Assembly: GCA_000378885.1 (NCBI GenBank)
Contig: KB900456.1
Coordinates: 239,385 to 303,384, forward strand
Length of the DNA stretch: 64,000 bases
Direction of reading: 5' to 3'
Origin: an actinobacterium SCGC AAA044-N04
Lineage (GTDB): Bacteria; Actinomycetota; Actinomycetes; Nanopelagicales; Nanopelagicaceae
In this document: in pieces, positions 1-13,445 of the stretch
Position numbering within the stretch: the stretch's first letter is position 1
Layout: every line of letters begins with the position of its first letter
The notes under the pieces: model-generated
What the model saw: the letters and a program-made list of their open reading frames with translations, nothing else
The model's database searches: none
Told to the model about the DNA's origin: nothing
Program-made: the position numbers and the translations under genes

Positions 1-173
1 GTATCTCAGGGGCGATTCAGCACCGTGCGGGTATGCAAACGAGTAAGAACATCGTGGTGGTTAATAAAGATCCAGAAGCCCCACTCTTTGAATTAGCAGA
101 TTTTGGTGTTGTGGGAGATCTCTTTGCCGTGCTGCCTCCTGCCACTGAAGGCGTTAAAGCCCACAAAGCCTAA
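1..173 (+). CDS. etfA: Electron transfer flavoprotein alpha subunit, C-terminal fragment (truncated by window edge)
   Basis: Frame starting at base 3 reads [46 protein letters not shown], the typical EtfA C-terminus, to a TAA at 171-173. Confidence 0.85.
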   Translation, partial: ISGAIQHRAGMQTSKNIVVVNKDPEAPLFELADFGVVGDLFAVLPPATEGVKAHKA

Positions 174-183
174 GATTGGACCT

Positions 184-1325
184 ATGTCCTCTATCTACCT
201 AGACCATGCGGCTACAACGCCCATGGTTGAAGAAGCTTTAATTGCGATGACTGCGCAATTAGCACGCTTAGGTAATCCTTCAAGTCTTCACACACATGGA
301 CGTGCAACGAGAAAAACTTTAGAAGATGCTCGTGAAGTCATTGCTAAAGAAGTTGGGTGTTTGCCTAGCGAAGTTATTTTCACAGCTTCGGGAACTGAAG
401 CAAATAACACTGCACTTAAAGGTTTGTATTGGCAGGGCCGCGATAAAGGCAAGCACGTTGTGGTTATCAGTTCTATCGAACACCATGCAATCGTGGATCC
501 AGCACATTGGCTAGAAGTGCATGAAGGTGCCGAAATAATTCAAATACCAGTAAATGCAGATGGTGTCATAGATCTTAAATTCCTGACTGATTTAGTTGCT
601 ACACGCGGAAATGAAATTGCCGTTATTAGTGTGATGCATGCAAACAATGAAACTGGAGTCATTCAACCGATTCGCACAGTTGTTGATATTGCTGGAGAGA
701 TTCCAGTTCACACCGATGCCGCGCAGAGCTTTAAGAAAGTACCTCTTTCATTTGCAGAGCTTGGTGTTTATGCAATGTCATTGAGCGCTCATAAAACGGG
801 TGGCCCTCTTGGAATTGGAGCGCTCATTTTGCGCCGAGCAGTTGAAATTCCAGCCTTACTCCATGGCGGGGGACAAGAGCGAGAAATAAGAAGTGGAACT
901 TTAAATGCACCAGCAATTGTTGCTTTTGCTGCAGCTGCTAAAAGTAAGTATTACGATTCTGCGAAAGTAAGTGCGTTGAGAGATTCTTTCATTGCAGGTA
1001 TTACCTCTGCTCTGCCTGAAGTTATTGTCAACGGATTAAAAGCTGATCGCTTACCTGGAATCGTCAATATTACTTTTCCTGGAACACAAAGTGACACGTT
1101 GCTACTGCTCATGGATGCACAAAACATCTCCTGTTCAACAGGATCAGCATGTAGCGCCGGAGTTCATGAAGCGAGCCATGTGCTGCTTGCTATGGGACAT
1201 AATGAAGTGAGCGCACAGTCTTCATTGCGCTTTTCATTCGGAGCAACAAGCACAAGCGCAGACGTGGATTTCGCAGTGTCAGTGCTGCCTGATGTAATTA
1301 CTCGTGGAAGGGCGGCAAATCTTTC

Positions 1326-1329
<4 letters not shown>
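184..1329 (+). CDS. Cysteine desulfurase (NifS/IscS class V aminotransferase)
   Basis: [14 protein letters not shown] start; [17 protein letters not shown]-Lys motif; [10 protein letters not shown] active Cys loop. ORF-track start at 103 is probably too far upstream. Confidence 0.9.
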
Positions 1330-4423
<3,094 letters not shown>

Positions 4424-4436
4424 TAGGATTTAAACC

Positions 4437-4559
4437 ATGATGAACCTAGCTGCTGAGACTACGCGTGAACTTCCAATGCCTGCTTATGCATACGGCATTA
4501 TTGGTTTCGCTGTTCTATCACTTCTTCTTTATTTAACTCTTCGCCTAGACCGGGACTAA
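4437..4559 (+). CDS. Small (40 aa) predicted single-pass membrane protein
   Basis: MMNLAAETTRELPMPAYAYGIIGFAVLSLLLYLTLRLDRD*; fills the ligA-nadD gap; below the ORF-track length cutoff. Confidence 0.6.
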   Translation: MMNLAAETTRELPMPAYAYGIIGFAVLSLLLYLTLRLDRD

Positions 4560-4560
4560 T

Positions 4561-5112
4561 TTGTCCCGCGTTGGAATTTACGGCGGAACATTTGACCCCA
4601 TTCATCGTGGTCATCTGCACGTAATTACCCAATTATTTAAAAGAGATCTCATCGATCAATTACTTCTCATTCCAGCTGGTCAACCTCTGCTTCGCAATTC
4701 GGAGCCGAGCGCTACTCCAGATCAGCGCCGCAAGATGTGTGAGTTAGCGCTTTCAACTTTGCCAGAGGAAATAAAAAGCAAGGTGCAAGTCAATCCCATT
4801 GAAATCTTGCGCCAAAGTCCAAGCTATGCAATAGATACCGTTGAAGCGGTAAGTCAGGTATATCCAAATGATCAGATTCATTTAATCGTTGGAGCAGATG
4901 CATTTGCAAAGATGAATCAATGGCATAGGGCTCAAGATTTAGAAAAAATGGTCACAGTGATCTGTATTAATCGCCCCGGATATCCCGCAAATGGAATTGA
5001 TATCGAGGCTCTAGATGCTGATGCAACCTCAATTCGCCAGGGATTGAGCGCTGATGTACCGGAAATTGTGGCGGGATTTATAAGAGAGAATGGGCTCTAT
5101 GACAATCAGTAG
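4561..5112 (+). CDS. nadD: Nicotinate-nucleotide adenylyltransferase
   Basis: GIYGGTFDPIHRGHL motif, SYAIDTVEAV, IVGADAF; TTG start. Confidence 0.93.
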   Translation: MSRVGIYGGTFDPIHRGHLHVITQLFKRDLIDQLLLIPAGQPLLRNSEPSATPDQRRKMCELALSTLPEEIKSKVQVNPIEILRQSPSYAIDTVEAVSQVYPNDQIHLIVGADAFAKMNQWHRAQDLEKMVTVICINRPGYPANGIDIEALDADATSIRQGLSADVPEIVAGFIRENGLYDNQ

Positions 5113-5476
5113 CAAAACCCGCGAAATAACTCAAGTAGCTGCCCACGCCATAATTGAAAAGATTGGTACGGATCTAATCGCTATTGATTTATCAGACCAA
5201 CTTGTTCTTAGTGAAGTCTTTTTGATTGCAACAGGACAAAACTCTGCACAAGTAGATTCAATAGCTGATGAAGTTGAACGTAAACTGCAAGCTATTGGGG
5301 AAAAGCCAGCACGCCGTGAAAAAGGTGCTGAATGGATTCTGCTTGATTACTCAGATTTAGTTGTGCATATTCAAAGCGTTGAACTTCGTAAGTACTACAT
5401 GCTTGATCGCCTTTGGAATGATTGCCCAACGATTGAACTAGATGCTGTGAAGGAAGCTGCCATAAATGGTCGGTAA
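5099..5476 (+). CDS. rsfS: Ribosome silencing factor (RsfS/YbeB)
   Basis: EKGAEWILLDYSDLVVHI signature; directly after nadD as in other Actinobacteria. Confidence 0.92.
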   Translation: MTISSKTREITQVAAHAIIEKIGTDLIAIDLSDQLVLSEVFLIATGQNSAQVDSIADEVERKLQAIGEKPARREKGAEWILLDYSDLVVHIQSVELRKYYMLDRLWNDCPTIELDAVKEAAINGR

Positions 5477-6116
5477 TCGAATTGTCATTTGGCGTCATGG
5501 ACAAACAGACTGGAATAAAATTAACAGATTTCAAGGCCATTCTGATATTCCGCTCAATGAAGTTGGAAAAGTACAAGTAACTCGAGCAGCACAAGTTTTA
5601 GCAGGTATGAATCCAACTCAGATTATTTCAAGTGATTTAGGTCGCGCAGTTGAAACAGCACAAGCTCTAGCAGATCTAACTGGATTAAGTATCAGCTCAC
5701 ATGAATCATTGCGTGAAACTAATGGTGGTTTATGGGAAGGCAAAACTGGTTCACAAAATCGTGCAGAAGATTTTCATAACTTCATCCGTTGGATTGATGG
5801 CGAAGACAATCCTGCTGGCACAACAGGGGAGCGACGTAGTGAAGTTGCATCCCGCGCAGTTGGTGAAATTATGAAAGCGTTAGAAGGAAAAACTGAGCAA
5901 CTTCTCGTTGTTGCAACCCATGGTGGAACAGCTAGATGCGTCCTTGGCGAATTGCTGCAACTTCCACTTTCTCATTGGGGAGTTTTAGGCGGGCTTTCAA
6001 ATGCATCGTGGTCTGTCCTTCAAAGAAATCCCCGTCAGTGGAATTTAGTTGAACATAACGCTGGATCTATTCCAGAACCTGTCTATGGCGAAGAAAGTGG
6101 CGCAACTTTCGTTTAA
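5466..6116 (+). CDS. Histidine phosphatase family protein (phosphoglycerate mutase-like; possibly GpgP-like)
   Basis: IVIWRHGQTDWN RHG motif, VVATHGGTAR; the nadD-rsfS-phosphatase order resembles mycobacterial gpgP context (established knowledge). Confidence 0.85.
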   Translation: MVGNRIVIWRHGQTDWNKINRFQGHSDIPLNEVGKVQVTRAAQVLAGMNPTQIISSDLGRAVETAQALADLTGLSISSHESLRETNGGLWEGKTGSQNRAEDFHNFIRWIDGEDNPAGTTGERRSEVASRAVGEIMKALEGKTEQLLVVATHGGTARCVLGELLQLPLSHWGVLGGLSNASWSVLQRNPRQWNLVEHNAGSIPEPVYGEESGATFV

Positions 6117-6160
6117 ATCCACCGCACATGTATGCGGTAAGGTCTGCACTTGAAGTAAAT

Positions 6161-6233
6161 GGGGCTATAGCGCAGCTGGTAGCGCACCTGCATGGCATGC
6201 AGGGGGTCAGGGGTTCAAATCCCCTTAGCTCCA
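6161..6233 (+). tRNA. tRNA-Ala (GGC anticodon)
   Basis: Cloverleaf: acceptor GGGGCTA/TAGCTCC with G3:U70, anticodon stem CCTGC/GCAGG with loop ATGGCAT (GGC), T-arm GGGG-TTCAAAT-CCCC; CCA not encoded. Confidence 0.95.
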
Positions 6234-6236
6234 CGT

Positions 6237-8720
6237 ATGAATAACAACGTGAATGACGAGCGCGAGCACGCGGCATACGACTTTGCCTACGTGCAGGAAA
6301 AATGGCTGCCCATTTGGGATCAAGTACAGCCATTTAAATCTGGTCGCCCTGATGACAAACGTGAAAAGAAATATGTCTTGGATATGTTTCCTTATCCATC
6401 CGGTGATCTTCATATGGGCCATGCCGAGGCTTATGCATTAGGTGATGTGATTGCCCGCTACTGGGTGCAAAAGGGTTTCAACGTTATGCACCCAATTGCC
6501 TGGGATGCTTTTGGATTGCCTGCTGAAAATGCTGCAATCAAACGTAATTCAGATCCACGCATTTGGACATATGAAAATATCGCAGTTCAAAAAGCATCGA
6601 TGCGCCGGTTTGCATGTTCATTTGATTGGGATCGCGTCTTTAATACTTGTGATCCTGAATACTATAAATGGAATCAATGGATATTTATAAAGCTGCACGA
6701 ACGTGGTTTGGCTTACCGTAAAGACTCAGCAGTGAACTGGTGTCCTGGTTGCCAAACAGTATTAGCTAATGAACAAGTTGTAGCGGGCCTTTGTGAGCGA
6801 TGTGATTCAGCTGTTACAAAGAAGAAGTTAAACCAGTGGTATTTCAAGATCACTGACTACGCCGATCGCTTACTTGATGACATGGCACAACTTGAAGGTA
6901 AATGGCCAGAAAAAGTCTTGATGATGCAGCGCAACTGGATTGGCCGCTCAACTGGCGCCAATGTTTCATTTGTGATTGAAGGACGCACTGAACCTGTAAC
7001 TATCTACACAACACGTCCAGATACTTTATATGGCGCAACTTTTATGGTGGTGGCCGCAGATAGTGAATTAGCAGCAGAGTTAGTGGTTGGCACAGGAGTT
7101 GAAACAGAATTCAACGCCTATCTTGAAAAGATTAAGGCCGACAGTGATATTGATCGCCTGGCAACAGATCGCCCTAAGAGCGGTGTCTTTCTTAATCGTT
7201 ATGCAATCAATCCAGTAAATGGTGCAAAGTTGCCCATCTGGGCTAGTGATTATGTTCTAGCTGATTACGGCACAGGTGCCATCATGGCCGTTCCAGCTCA
7301 TGATCAGCGCGATTTAGATTTTGCTAAAGCTTTCAATTTGCCTGTCGTTGTAGTTGTTGAAACTGGCGAAGAAGATCCCAACGAAAGCGGAGTTGCAACA
7401 ACTGGAGATGGAAAATTAGTTAACTCCGGCGCACTTAATGGTCTTAACAAAGCCGAAGCAATCGCTGCTATTAACACTCAACTTGAAAAAGATGGTCTTG
7501 GAAAATCTGCCCGTAACTACCGTTTGCGCGATTGGTTAGTCTCTCGTCAGCGTTATTGGGGAACACCAATTCCAATTATTCATTGCCCATCCTGTGGTGA
7601 AGTTCCAGTTCCAGCTGAGCAACTTCCACTTACTTTGCCCGATGCAACTGGATTAGATTTAAAGCCAAAGGGGACATCACCCCTAGGTGCTGCAACTGAT
7701 TGGGTAAATGTTGCATGCCCTAAGTGCGGGGCAGCCTCTAAGCGTGATACCGACACAATGGATACTTTTGTGGATTCTTCTTGGTATTACTTACGTTATC
7801 CATCATCTACTGTGCATGACCAACCATTTTTAAAGAAAGACATTGAAACCTGGTTGCCAGTTGATCAATATGTTGGTGGCGTAACACATGCGATTTTACA
7901 TCTTCTCTATAGTCGTTTCTTTACTAAGGTATTAAATGACATGGGCATGGTTAATTTCAATGAACCATTTACTCGTTTACTCAACCAAGGCATGGTTGTT
8001 ATGGATGGCTCTGCGATGTCAAAGAGTCGTGGCAACCTTGTTGCACTCTCGGATGAACTTGAAAAACACGGCGTTGATGCCATTCGTTTGTCTATGGTTT
8101 TTGCAGGCCCACCAGAAGATGATGTTGATTGGTCTGATGTTTCACCGTCAGGTTCAGTTAAATTCTTAACCCGTGCATGGCGCTTATCTGGAGATGTCAC
8201 TAGTGCTCCAGGAGTAGATTTTTCTAAAGGAGAAATCTCACTGCGCAAAGCAACGCACAAAGCTTTAAATGATGCAGGTTTTGCAGTTGAATCATTCCGA
8301 TTCAACGTTGCAGTTGCCCGTGTCATGGAGTTAGTAAATGCAACGCGTAAAGCTATTGACTCTGGCTGTGGAGCAGCTGATCCTGCAGTGCGCGAAGCAG
8401 TTGAAGCAATCGCAATCATGCTCTCACTTGTTGCACCTTTTACTGCAGAAGAAATGTGGGAGCGCTTAGGACATAAGCCAGCTGTGGCACTTGCTGGCTG
8501 GCCAGCGGTAGATCCAAAACTTCTTGTGGCAGATTCTGTGGAAGCTGTTATTCAAATTAATGGCAAAATTAAAGGTCGAATTGATGTATCACCAACGATT
8601 ACTGATGCAGAACTTGAGGCCTTAGCCCTTGCGCATCCAACTATTGTTGCTGAACTAGGCACAAACGCACCGAAAAAGGTCATTGCGCGCGCGCCAAAAC
8701 TAGTTAATATCGTCGCTTAA
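6237..8720 (+). CDS. leuS: Leucyl-tRNA synthetase
   Basis: [11 protein letters not shown] (HIGH motif), [10 protein letters not shown] (KMSKS), class Ia synthetase length and editing domain. Confidence 0.95.
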   Translation: MNNNVNDEREHAAYDFAYVQEKWLPIWDQVQPFKSGRPDDKREKKYVLDMFPYPSGDLHMGHAEAYALGDVIARYWVQKGFNVMHPIAWDAFGLPAENAAIKRNSDPRIWTYENIAVQKASMRRFACSFDWDRVFNTCDPEYYKWNQWIFIKLHERGLAYRKDSAVNWCPGCQTVLANEQVVAGLCERCDSAVTKKKLNQWYFKITDYADRLLDDMAQLEGKWPEKVLMMQRNWIGRSTGANVSFVIEGRTEPVTIYTTRPDTLYGATFMVVAADSELAAELVVGTGVETEFNAYLEKIKADSDIDRLATDRPKSGVFLNRYAINPVNGAKLPIWASDYVLADYGTGAIMAVPAHDQRDLDFAKAFNLPVVVVVETGEEDPNESGVATTGDGKLVNSGALNGLNKAEAIAAINTQLEKDGLGKSARNYRLRDWLVSRQRYWGTPIPIIHCPSCGEVPVPAEQLPLTLPDATGLDLKPKGTSPLGAATDWVNVACPKCGAASKRDTDTMDTFVDSSWYYLRYPSSTVHDQPFLKKDIETWLPVDQYVGGVTHAILHLLYSRFFTKVLNDMGMVNFNEPFTRLLNQGMVVMDGSAMSKSRGNLVALSDELEKHGVDAIRLSMVFAGPPEDDVDWSDVSPSGSVKFLTRAWRLSGDVTSAPGVDFSKGEISLRKATHKALNDAGFAVESFRFNVAVARVMELVNATRKAIDSGCGAADPAVREAVEAIAIMLSLVAPFTAEEMWERLGHKPAVALAGWPAVDPKLLVADSVEAVIQINGKIKGRIDVSPTITDAELEALALAHPTIVAELGTNAPKKVIARAPKLVNIVA

Positions 8721-8754
8721 TACTCGCGCAAGTAGTTCCACAATGTGAAAGGCC

Positions 8755-9645
8755 ATGTCAATGAAGACAATTCTGGACGCAATTGGTAATACGCCTTTAA
8801 TAAATATTGAAGGAATTTGGATCAAGATGGAATACATGAATCCATCTGGTTCTATTAAAGCGCGAATTGCTAAATACATGATTGAACGTGCAGAGGCCGA
8901 AGGTTTGCTCAAGCCTGGTGACACAATAGTTGAAGCTAGTAGTGGTAATACTGGAAATGCAATGAGTATGGTTGCAGCGGTTAAGGGTTACAAGATGTTG
9001 GTAATCATGCCCGATGGAATGAGTCCAGAGCGCACGGCAATCTCTGAAGCTTTTGGTGCAGAAGTTCACACTATGGGCGATTTCCATGTCAATGATGCGC
9101 TAGAAGAAGCACGCCGCCGCGGGGCAATGCCAGGATTTTTTGCGCCACAACAATTTGATAATGACTGGAATGTGGATGAGAACCGTGAATGGTTAGGCCA
9201 AGAGATATTGCAGCAAATGCCAGTTCTGCCAGATCTAGTCATTGGTGGAGTTGGAACTGGTGGAACAATTATTGGAGTGGGGCAAGCGCTCAAGGCGGCA
9301 AACCCAAATTGCAAAGTAATTGCCTTGGAACCCTCTGAATCGTGCACGATTTTGTGTGGAGAAGTGTCAAAGCATTTAATTGAAGGAATCGCCGACGGAT
9401 TTATTCCAGGCATAGTTTCTCGCCACCATTATGAACTTGATGGGGTAATCGATGTTGGCTCCGAGGAATCAATTGAAGAGATGCGACGCATAGCGCGCGT
9501 GCACGGCATTTTCGTGGGACCTTCATCTGGAGCCCACCTCATCGCTGCCAAGAGATTAAAGGAACAATACGGTGTTGAAAATGTCGTTACTTTCTTCTGC
9601 GATGAGGGTGAGAAATACATCAATGACTATTGGATTAAGAAGTAA
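8755..9645 (+). CDS. Cysteine synthase-like PLP-dependent enzyme (fold type II)
   Basis: NPSGSIKARIA (PLP Lys), EASSGNTGNAMS, GVGTGGTIIGVG, GPSSGAH motifs. Confidence 0.85.
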   Translation: MSMKTILDAIGNTPLINIEGIWIKMEYMNPSGSIKARIAKYMIERAEAEGLLKPGDTIVEASSGNTGNAMSMVAAVKGYKMLVIMPDGMSPERTAISEAFGAEVHTMGDFHVNDALEEARRRGAMPGFFAPQQFDNDWNVDENREWLGQEILQQMPVLPDLVIGGVGTGGTIIGVGQALKAANPNCKVIALEPSESCTILCGEVSKHLIEGIADGFIPGIVSRHHYELDGVIDVGSEESIEEMRRIARVHGIFVGPSSGAHLIAAKRLKEQYGVENVVTFFCDEGEKYINDYWIKK

Positions 9646-9705
9646 ATATCCACACCCTCTAGCCTGAGCTAAGTCTGATATGTCATTGCCCTGAACTATT
9701 GGGGC

Positions 9706-10005
9706 ATGGAATATTTCTCACAAGTCTTTGAAAAGTTAGCCACCTGGTGGTTTGATCTTAATTTCACACCCATTCAAAAACGTGCGCTGCTTGCTATGTC
9801 GGCAATCGTCGTCGTTGTATCCATATTCATCGTACTCAGAGGCAATACTGAGGAAGTAACTGCACCTGCAGTAATCGTGGAACAAGTACAAGCTCCTCAG
9901 ATATTTGTAGACGTCACCGGAGCAGTCAACACTCCAGGTGTTTACACACTTACTGCAAGCTCACGCGTTATTGATGCCATCACGGTTCCAGATACCAGGA
10001 TCTAG
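9706..10005 (+). pseudogene. comEA: comEA remnant: N-terminal membrane segment plus start of SLBB domain, HhH domain missing
   Basis: TM segment ALLAMSAIVVVVSIFIV, then IFVDVTGAVNTPGVYTLTASSRVIDAI (SLBB start), abruptly frameshifted to TVPDTRI*. Confidence 0.7.
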
Positions 10006-10223
10006 CTTTCATGGCCGCATTACATCCACGTATTTCAGTTATCTCGGTTGGGGTAGGCAATACTTATGGGCACCCAGCGGTGCAAACCCTGGAGGCGCTG
10101 ACTAGACTCGGCTCAGAGGTTGTACGAACAGATATAGATGGTGCGATAGCAGTGCAAGTGCGAAAACATCAATTTACTATACGTAAAGCCAAGGGACGAT
10201 TTAATCTCATTAGATGGGGGTAG
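9978..10223 (+). pseudogene. comEC: comEC remnant: only the C-terminal end of the metallo-beta-lactamase-like domain
   Basis: In-frame read from 9978: HHGSRYQDLAFMAALHPRISVISVGVGNTYGHPAVQTLEALTRLGSEVVRTDIDGAIAVQV, characteristic ComEC C-terminus; located directly before holA. Confidence 0.75.
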
Positions 10224-10230
10224 ATGCACA

Positions 10231-11172
10231 ATGAATTCTTTCTACCTCATCCTGGGATCAGAAGCGGCACTGGCAGACAGAGCGCTTACTAAGCTCACTG
10301 CTCAACTAAAAGATCAGAAATGTGAAATTACCACTCTCTTTGCAACAGATGTAATTGTTGGTGATATCGCTGATGCACTTGCCCCATCACTTTTTTCAGA
10401 GCGACGTGGATTAATCATCCGCGACTTACAAGATTTGCCTGAAGATTCCAAAGATGAAATGACAAGGTATTTAGATTCTCCCGACCCAACAACAACTGTA
10501 GTTTTTGTTCATAAAGGTGGCGTTAAGGGCAAAGCGCTATTAGATGCGATTAAGAAGTTAAAGCCAGAAATTATTGCGTGCGAGCCAATTAAGAAAGAAG
10601 CCGAGAAGGAAGAGTTTGTTCGCAATTTATTTCTTGATCTACAGCGTAAAGCAACCCCAGGGGCAATCACTGCATTAGTTGGAGCTCTTGGAAATGACTT
10701 GCGTGAACTTCAATCAGCAGTGGGGCAGATTACAGCAGATGCACCCTCTGGAACTATCGATGAAGTGATGATTGATAAATTCCATCAAGGCAGAGTAGAA
10801 ACAACAGGATTTGATGTGGCCGATGCAACCTTGGATGGTAATTTGCCAGCAGCACTTATTGCTCTTAGAAGCGCACTAGAAACTGGTACTGACCCAGTAA
10901 TGATTACAAGTGCAATTGCTTCATCCCTTCGCTCACTTGCCAAAGTTTCAGGTGCAAACCGTGGTGTGAAATCTTTTGAACTTGCTGGCCAATTAGGAAT
11001 GGCTCCATGGCAAATAGATAAGGCCCGCAGACAGTTAAATCGTTGGACACCTGCTCAAATAGCTGATGCCGTTGGGGCCATTGCCCTGGCCGATGCCCAA
11101 GTTAAAGGGGCAGCCAGTGATCCGATTTACGCCCTAGAAAAGGCATTGACCCGTATCGCCCAAAAGGGCTAG
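10231..11172 (+). CDS. holA: DNA polymerase III delta subunit
   Basis: FYLILGSEAALADRAL, LAPSLFSERRGLIIRDL, C-terminal clamp-loader helices; expected position after comEC. Confidence 0.88.
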   Translation: MNSFYLILGSEAALADRALTKLTAQLKDQKCEITTLFATDVIVGDIADALAPSLFSERRGLIIRDLQDLPEDSKDEMTRYLDSPDPTTTVVFVHKGGVKGKALLDAIKKLKPEIIACEPIKKEAEKEEFVRNLFLDLQRKATPGAITALVGALGNDLRELQSAVGQITADAPSGTIDEVMIDKFHQGRVETTGFDVADATLDGNLPAALIALRSALETGTDPVMITSAIASSLRSLAKVSGANRGVKSFELAGQLGMAPWQIDKARRQLNRWTPAQIADAVGAIALADAQVKGAASDPIYALEKALTRIAQKG

Positions 11173-11182
11173 AAATCGCAAT

Positions 11183-11211
11183 TTGACCCTGGCCTAGAGG
11201 TTCCGTACCCT
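11183..11211 (+). promoter_or_regulatory. Candidate sigma-70-type promoter for rplU-rpmA
   Basis: TTGACC (11183-11188), 17-nt spacer, TACCCT (11206-11211). Confidence 0.55.
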
Positions 11212-11273
11212 TAGCGTCTGCCCGAAGGAACCTTTGGTTCTTGCCATGGGCTAAAAATGAACTGGAGTTACAC

Positions 11274-11588
11274 GTGTACGCAATCGTTAAAGCTGGCGGC
11301 CATCAGGAGAAAGTGGCAGTTGGAGACACAGTCACTGTCGATCGTATCGACGCTGCTGTTGGCGCAACTGTTTCATTTCCTGCAGTGCTCCTAGTAGATG
11401 GTGCATCTGTTACTTCAGATCCAAAGCTTCTCTCTGGCGTTAAGGTCACAGGCGAAGTTCTTGAAGAGACTAAGGGTCCAAAGATCGATATTTTGCGTTA
11501 CAAGAACAAGACAGGTCACCGTCGTCGTCAGGGATTTCGCGCTAAGCAGACTCTCGTAAAAATTACCGCCATCAACGGCGCGAAGTAA
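11274..11588 (+). CDS. rplU: 50S ribosomal protein bL21
   Basis: [23 protein letters not shown] start; followed by rpmA. Confidence 0.95.
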   Translation: MYAIVKAGGHQEKVAVGDTVTVDRIDAAVGATVSFPAVLLVDGASVTSDPKLLSGVKVTGEVLEETKGPKIDILRYKNKTGHRRRQGFRAKQTLVKITAINGAK

Positions 11589-11599
11589 GGGATAAATAA

Positions 11600-11860
11600 A
11601 TGGCAAGTAAGAAGGGTGTCTCCTCGACACGAAACGGTCGCGATTCAAATGCGCAGTACCTTGGTATTAAGCGCTTTGGTGGACAAGAAGTTAATGCAGG
11701 CGAAATTCTAGTTCGCCAGCGCGGAACACATTTTCACCCAGGCAAGAACGTTGGACGCGGTAAGGACGACACACTGTTTGCATTAGCAGCAGGTGCAGTC
11801 GAATACGGTCGCGCTCGCGGACGTCGCGTAGTGAATGTTGTGGTTCCGGTAGCTCTATAA
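11600..11860 (+). CDS. rpmA: 50S ribosomal protein bL27
   Basis: [43 protein letters not shown]. Confidence 0.97.
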   Translation: MASKKGVSSTRNGRDSNAQYLGIKRFGGQEVNAGEILVRQRGTHFHPGKNVGRGKDDTLFALAAGAVEYGRARGRRVVNVVVPVAL

Positions 11861-11878
11861 AAGGTTTCTCTATAAAGG

Positions 11879-11908
11879 GCGAGCCGTAATCACACGGCTC
11901 GCTTTTTT
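11879..11908 (+). terminator. Rho-independent terminator after rpmA
   Basis: GCGAGCCGT-aatcac-ACGGCTCGC stem followed by TTTTTT. Confidence 0.9.
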
Positions 11909-11936
11909 ATTTTCTGCAGTGAAGGGAGTTAATGAC

Positions 11937-13445
11937 ATGACAACATTTGTTGATCGTGTGACTCTCTATGCCTCTGCCGGAAAAGGTGGAGATGGGTGCG
12001 TCTCTGTTAAGCGCGAAAAATTTAAGCCACTGGGTGGACCAGATGGTGGTAACGGTGGACGCGGTGGCGATGTAATTCTGGTTGTAGATCCAAGTGTTAC
12101 AACCCTTCTTGACTTCCATCATTCACCGCACCGCAAAGCAACTTCAGGTCATCAAGGTTATGGCGATCGCAAAGATGGACATCAGGGTGAAGACTTAATT
12201 CTGGGCGTTCCAAATGGCACAGTTATTTTCGATGCAGCGGGTGAACAAATTGCTGACCTTGTCGGAACTGGCACAACTTTTGTTGCAGCCCAAGGTGGTT
12301 TTGGTGGCCTTGGAAACATGGCTCTGGCATCATCAAAGCGTCGTGCACCAGGTTTTGCACTATTGGGTGAACCAGGTGAAGAGCGCACACTTTTCCTTGA
12401 ACTTAAATCAGTTGCAGATATTGCCCTTGTTGGTTATCCATGTGCTGGAAAATCTTCACTTATTGCAGCTATTTCTGCAGCACGTCCAAAGATTGCTGAT
12501 TATCCATTTACTACCCTTGCACCAAATCTAGGTGTTGTTCAAGCAGGCGAAACTCGTTTCACAGTTGCTGATGTTCCAGGATTAATTCCAGGTGCAAGCC
12601 AAGGTAAAGGCTTAGGTCTTGAATTCCTGCGCCATGTTGAGCGCTGCGTTGCACTCGTGCACGTTTTGGACTGTGGAACTTTGGAAACAGATCGTAATCC
12701 AGTTCAAGATCTTGAAATCATTGAAAATGAACTAGCCATCTATGGTGGTCTAGAAGATCGAGTAAGAATCATTGCGCTCAACAAAACTGATATTCCTGAT
12801 GGTAAAGCTATGGCAGATATGGTTGAAGGTGAATTGCGCGAGCGAGGCTATGAGGTTTACCAAGTCTCTGCTGCATCTCGTGCAGGATTACAAGACCTGA
12901 CTTATGCAATGGCTCGCCAGATTCAAAAAGATCGTGCTGCAGCTGCTGCCGCTGAAGTTCGCACAAGAATTATTTTGCGTCCAGTTGCAGTTGATGATTC
13001 TGGCTTTGAAGTTAAAGCAAATGCTGACGGTTCATTTAATGTTCGCGGTAAAAAGGTTGAGCGCTGGGTGCGCCAAACTAACTTCAAAAATGCTGAAGCA
13101 ATTGGTTACCTAGCCGATCGTTTAGCACAACTGGGTGTTGAAAAAGATCTTTTTAAAAAGGGTGCAGTTGCTGGAAGTGAAGTTCGTATTGGAGATGGCC
13201 TGACTCAAGTTGTATTTGATTGGGAACCAACAATTGAAGCTGGGGCAGAGCAGTTAGCTGGTCACTTGCATCGTCGTGGTGAGGATTCACGTCTTGAATC
13301 AACATGGCAGCAAACCGAGCGTGTTGATGATGTTCTCAGCGATGACGAGATTGCAAAGCAGTGGGAATACAACATTGAAGACCCACATTCACCTAAGATT
13401 TCAGCAGTTGAAGTTAATGAATCAGAGGATGGAGATGACAAGTGA
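11937..13445 (+). CDS. obgE: GTPase Obg/CgtA
   Basis: Obg fold [45 protein letters not shown]1 [21 protein letters not shown] domain. Confidence 0.95.
   Translation: MTTFVDRVTLYASAGKGGDGCVSVKREKFKPLGGPDGGNGGRGGDVILVVDPSVTTLLDFHHSPHRKATSGHQGYGDRKDGHQGEDLILGVPNGTVIFDAAGEQIADLVGTGTTFVAAQGGFGGLGNMALASSKRRAPGFALLGEPGEERTLFLELKSVADIALVGYPCAGKSSLIAAISAARPKIADYPFTTLAPNLGVVQAGETRFTVADVPGLIPGASQGKGLGLEFLRHVERCVALVHVLDCGTLETDRNPVQDLEIIENELAIYGGLEDRVRIIALNKTDIPDGKAMADMVEGELRERGYEVYQVSAASRAGLQDLTYAMARQIQKDRAAAAAAEVRTRIILRPVAVDDSGFEVKANADGSFNVRGKKVERWVRQTNFKNAEAIGYLADRLAQLGVEKDLFKKGAVAGSEVRIGDGLTQVVFDWEPTIEAGAEQLAGHLHRRGEDSRLESTWQQTERVDDVLSDDEIAKQWEYNIEDPHSPKISAVEVNESEDGDDK

Noticed and set aside
103-183. 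N-terminal extension of the cysteine desulfurase ORF ([27 protein letters not shown])
   Set aside because: Reads through the end of etfA in another frame; the natural start is [13 protein letters not shown] at 184.
6122-6138. CCGCA-catgta-TGCGG hairpin before tRNA-Ala as a terminator
   Set aside because: Short stem with no T-tract; could be chance or part of the promoter region.
7907-8419. 170-aa antisense ORF opposite leuS
   Set aside because: Shadow ORF; Ser/Thr/Ala-rich antisense composition typical of spurious frames.
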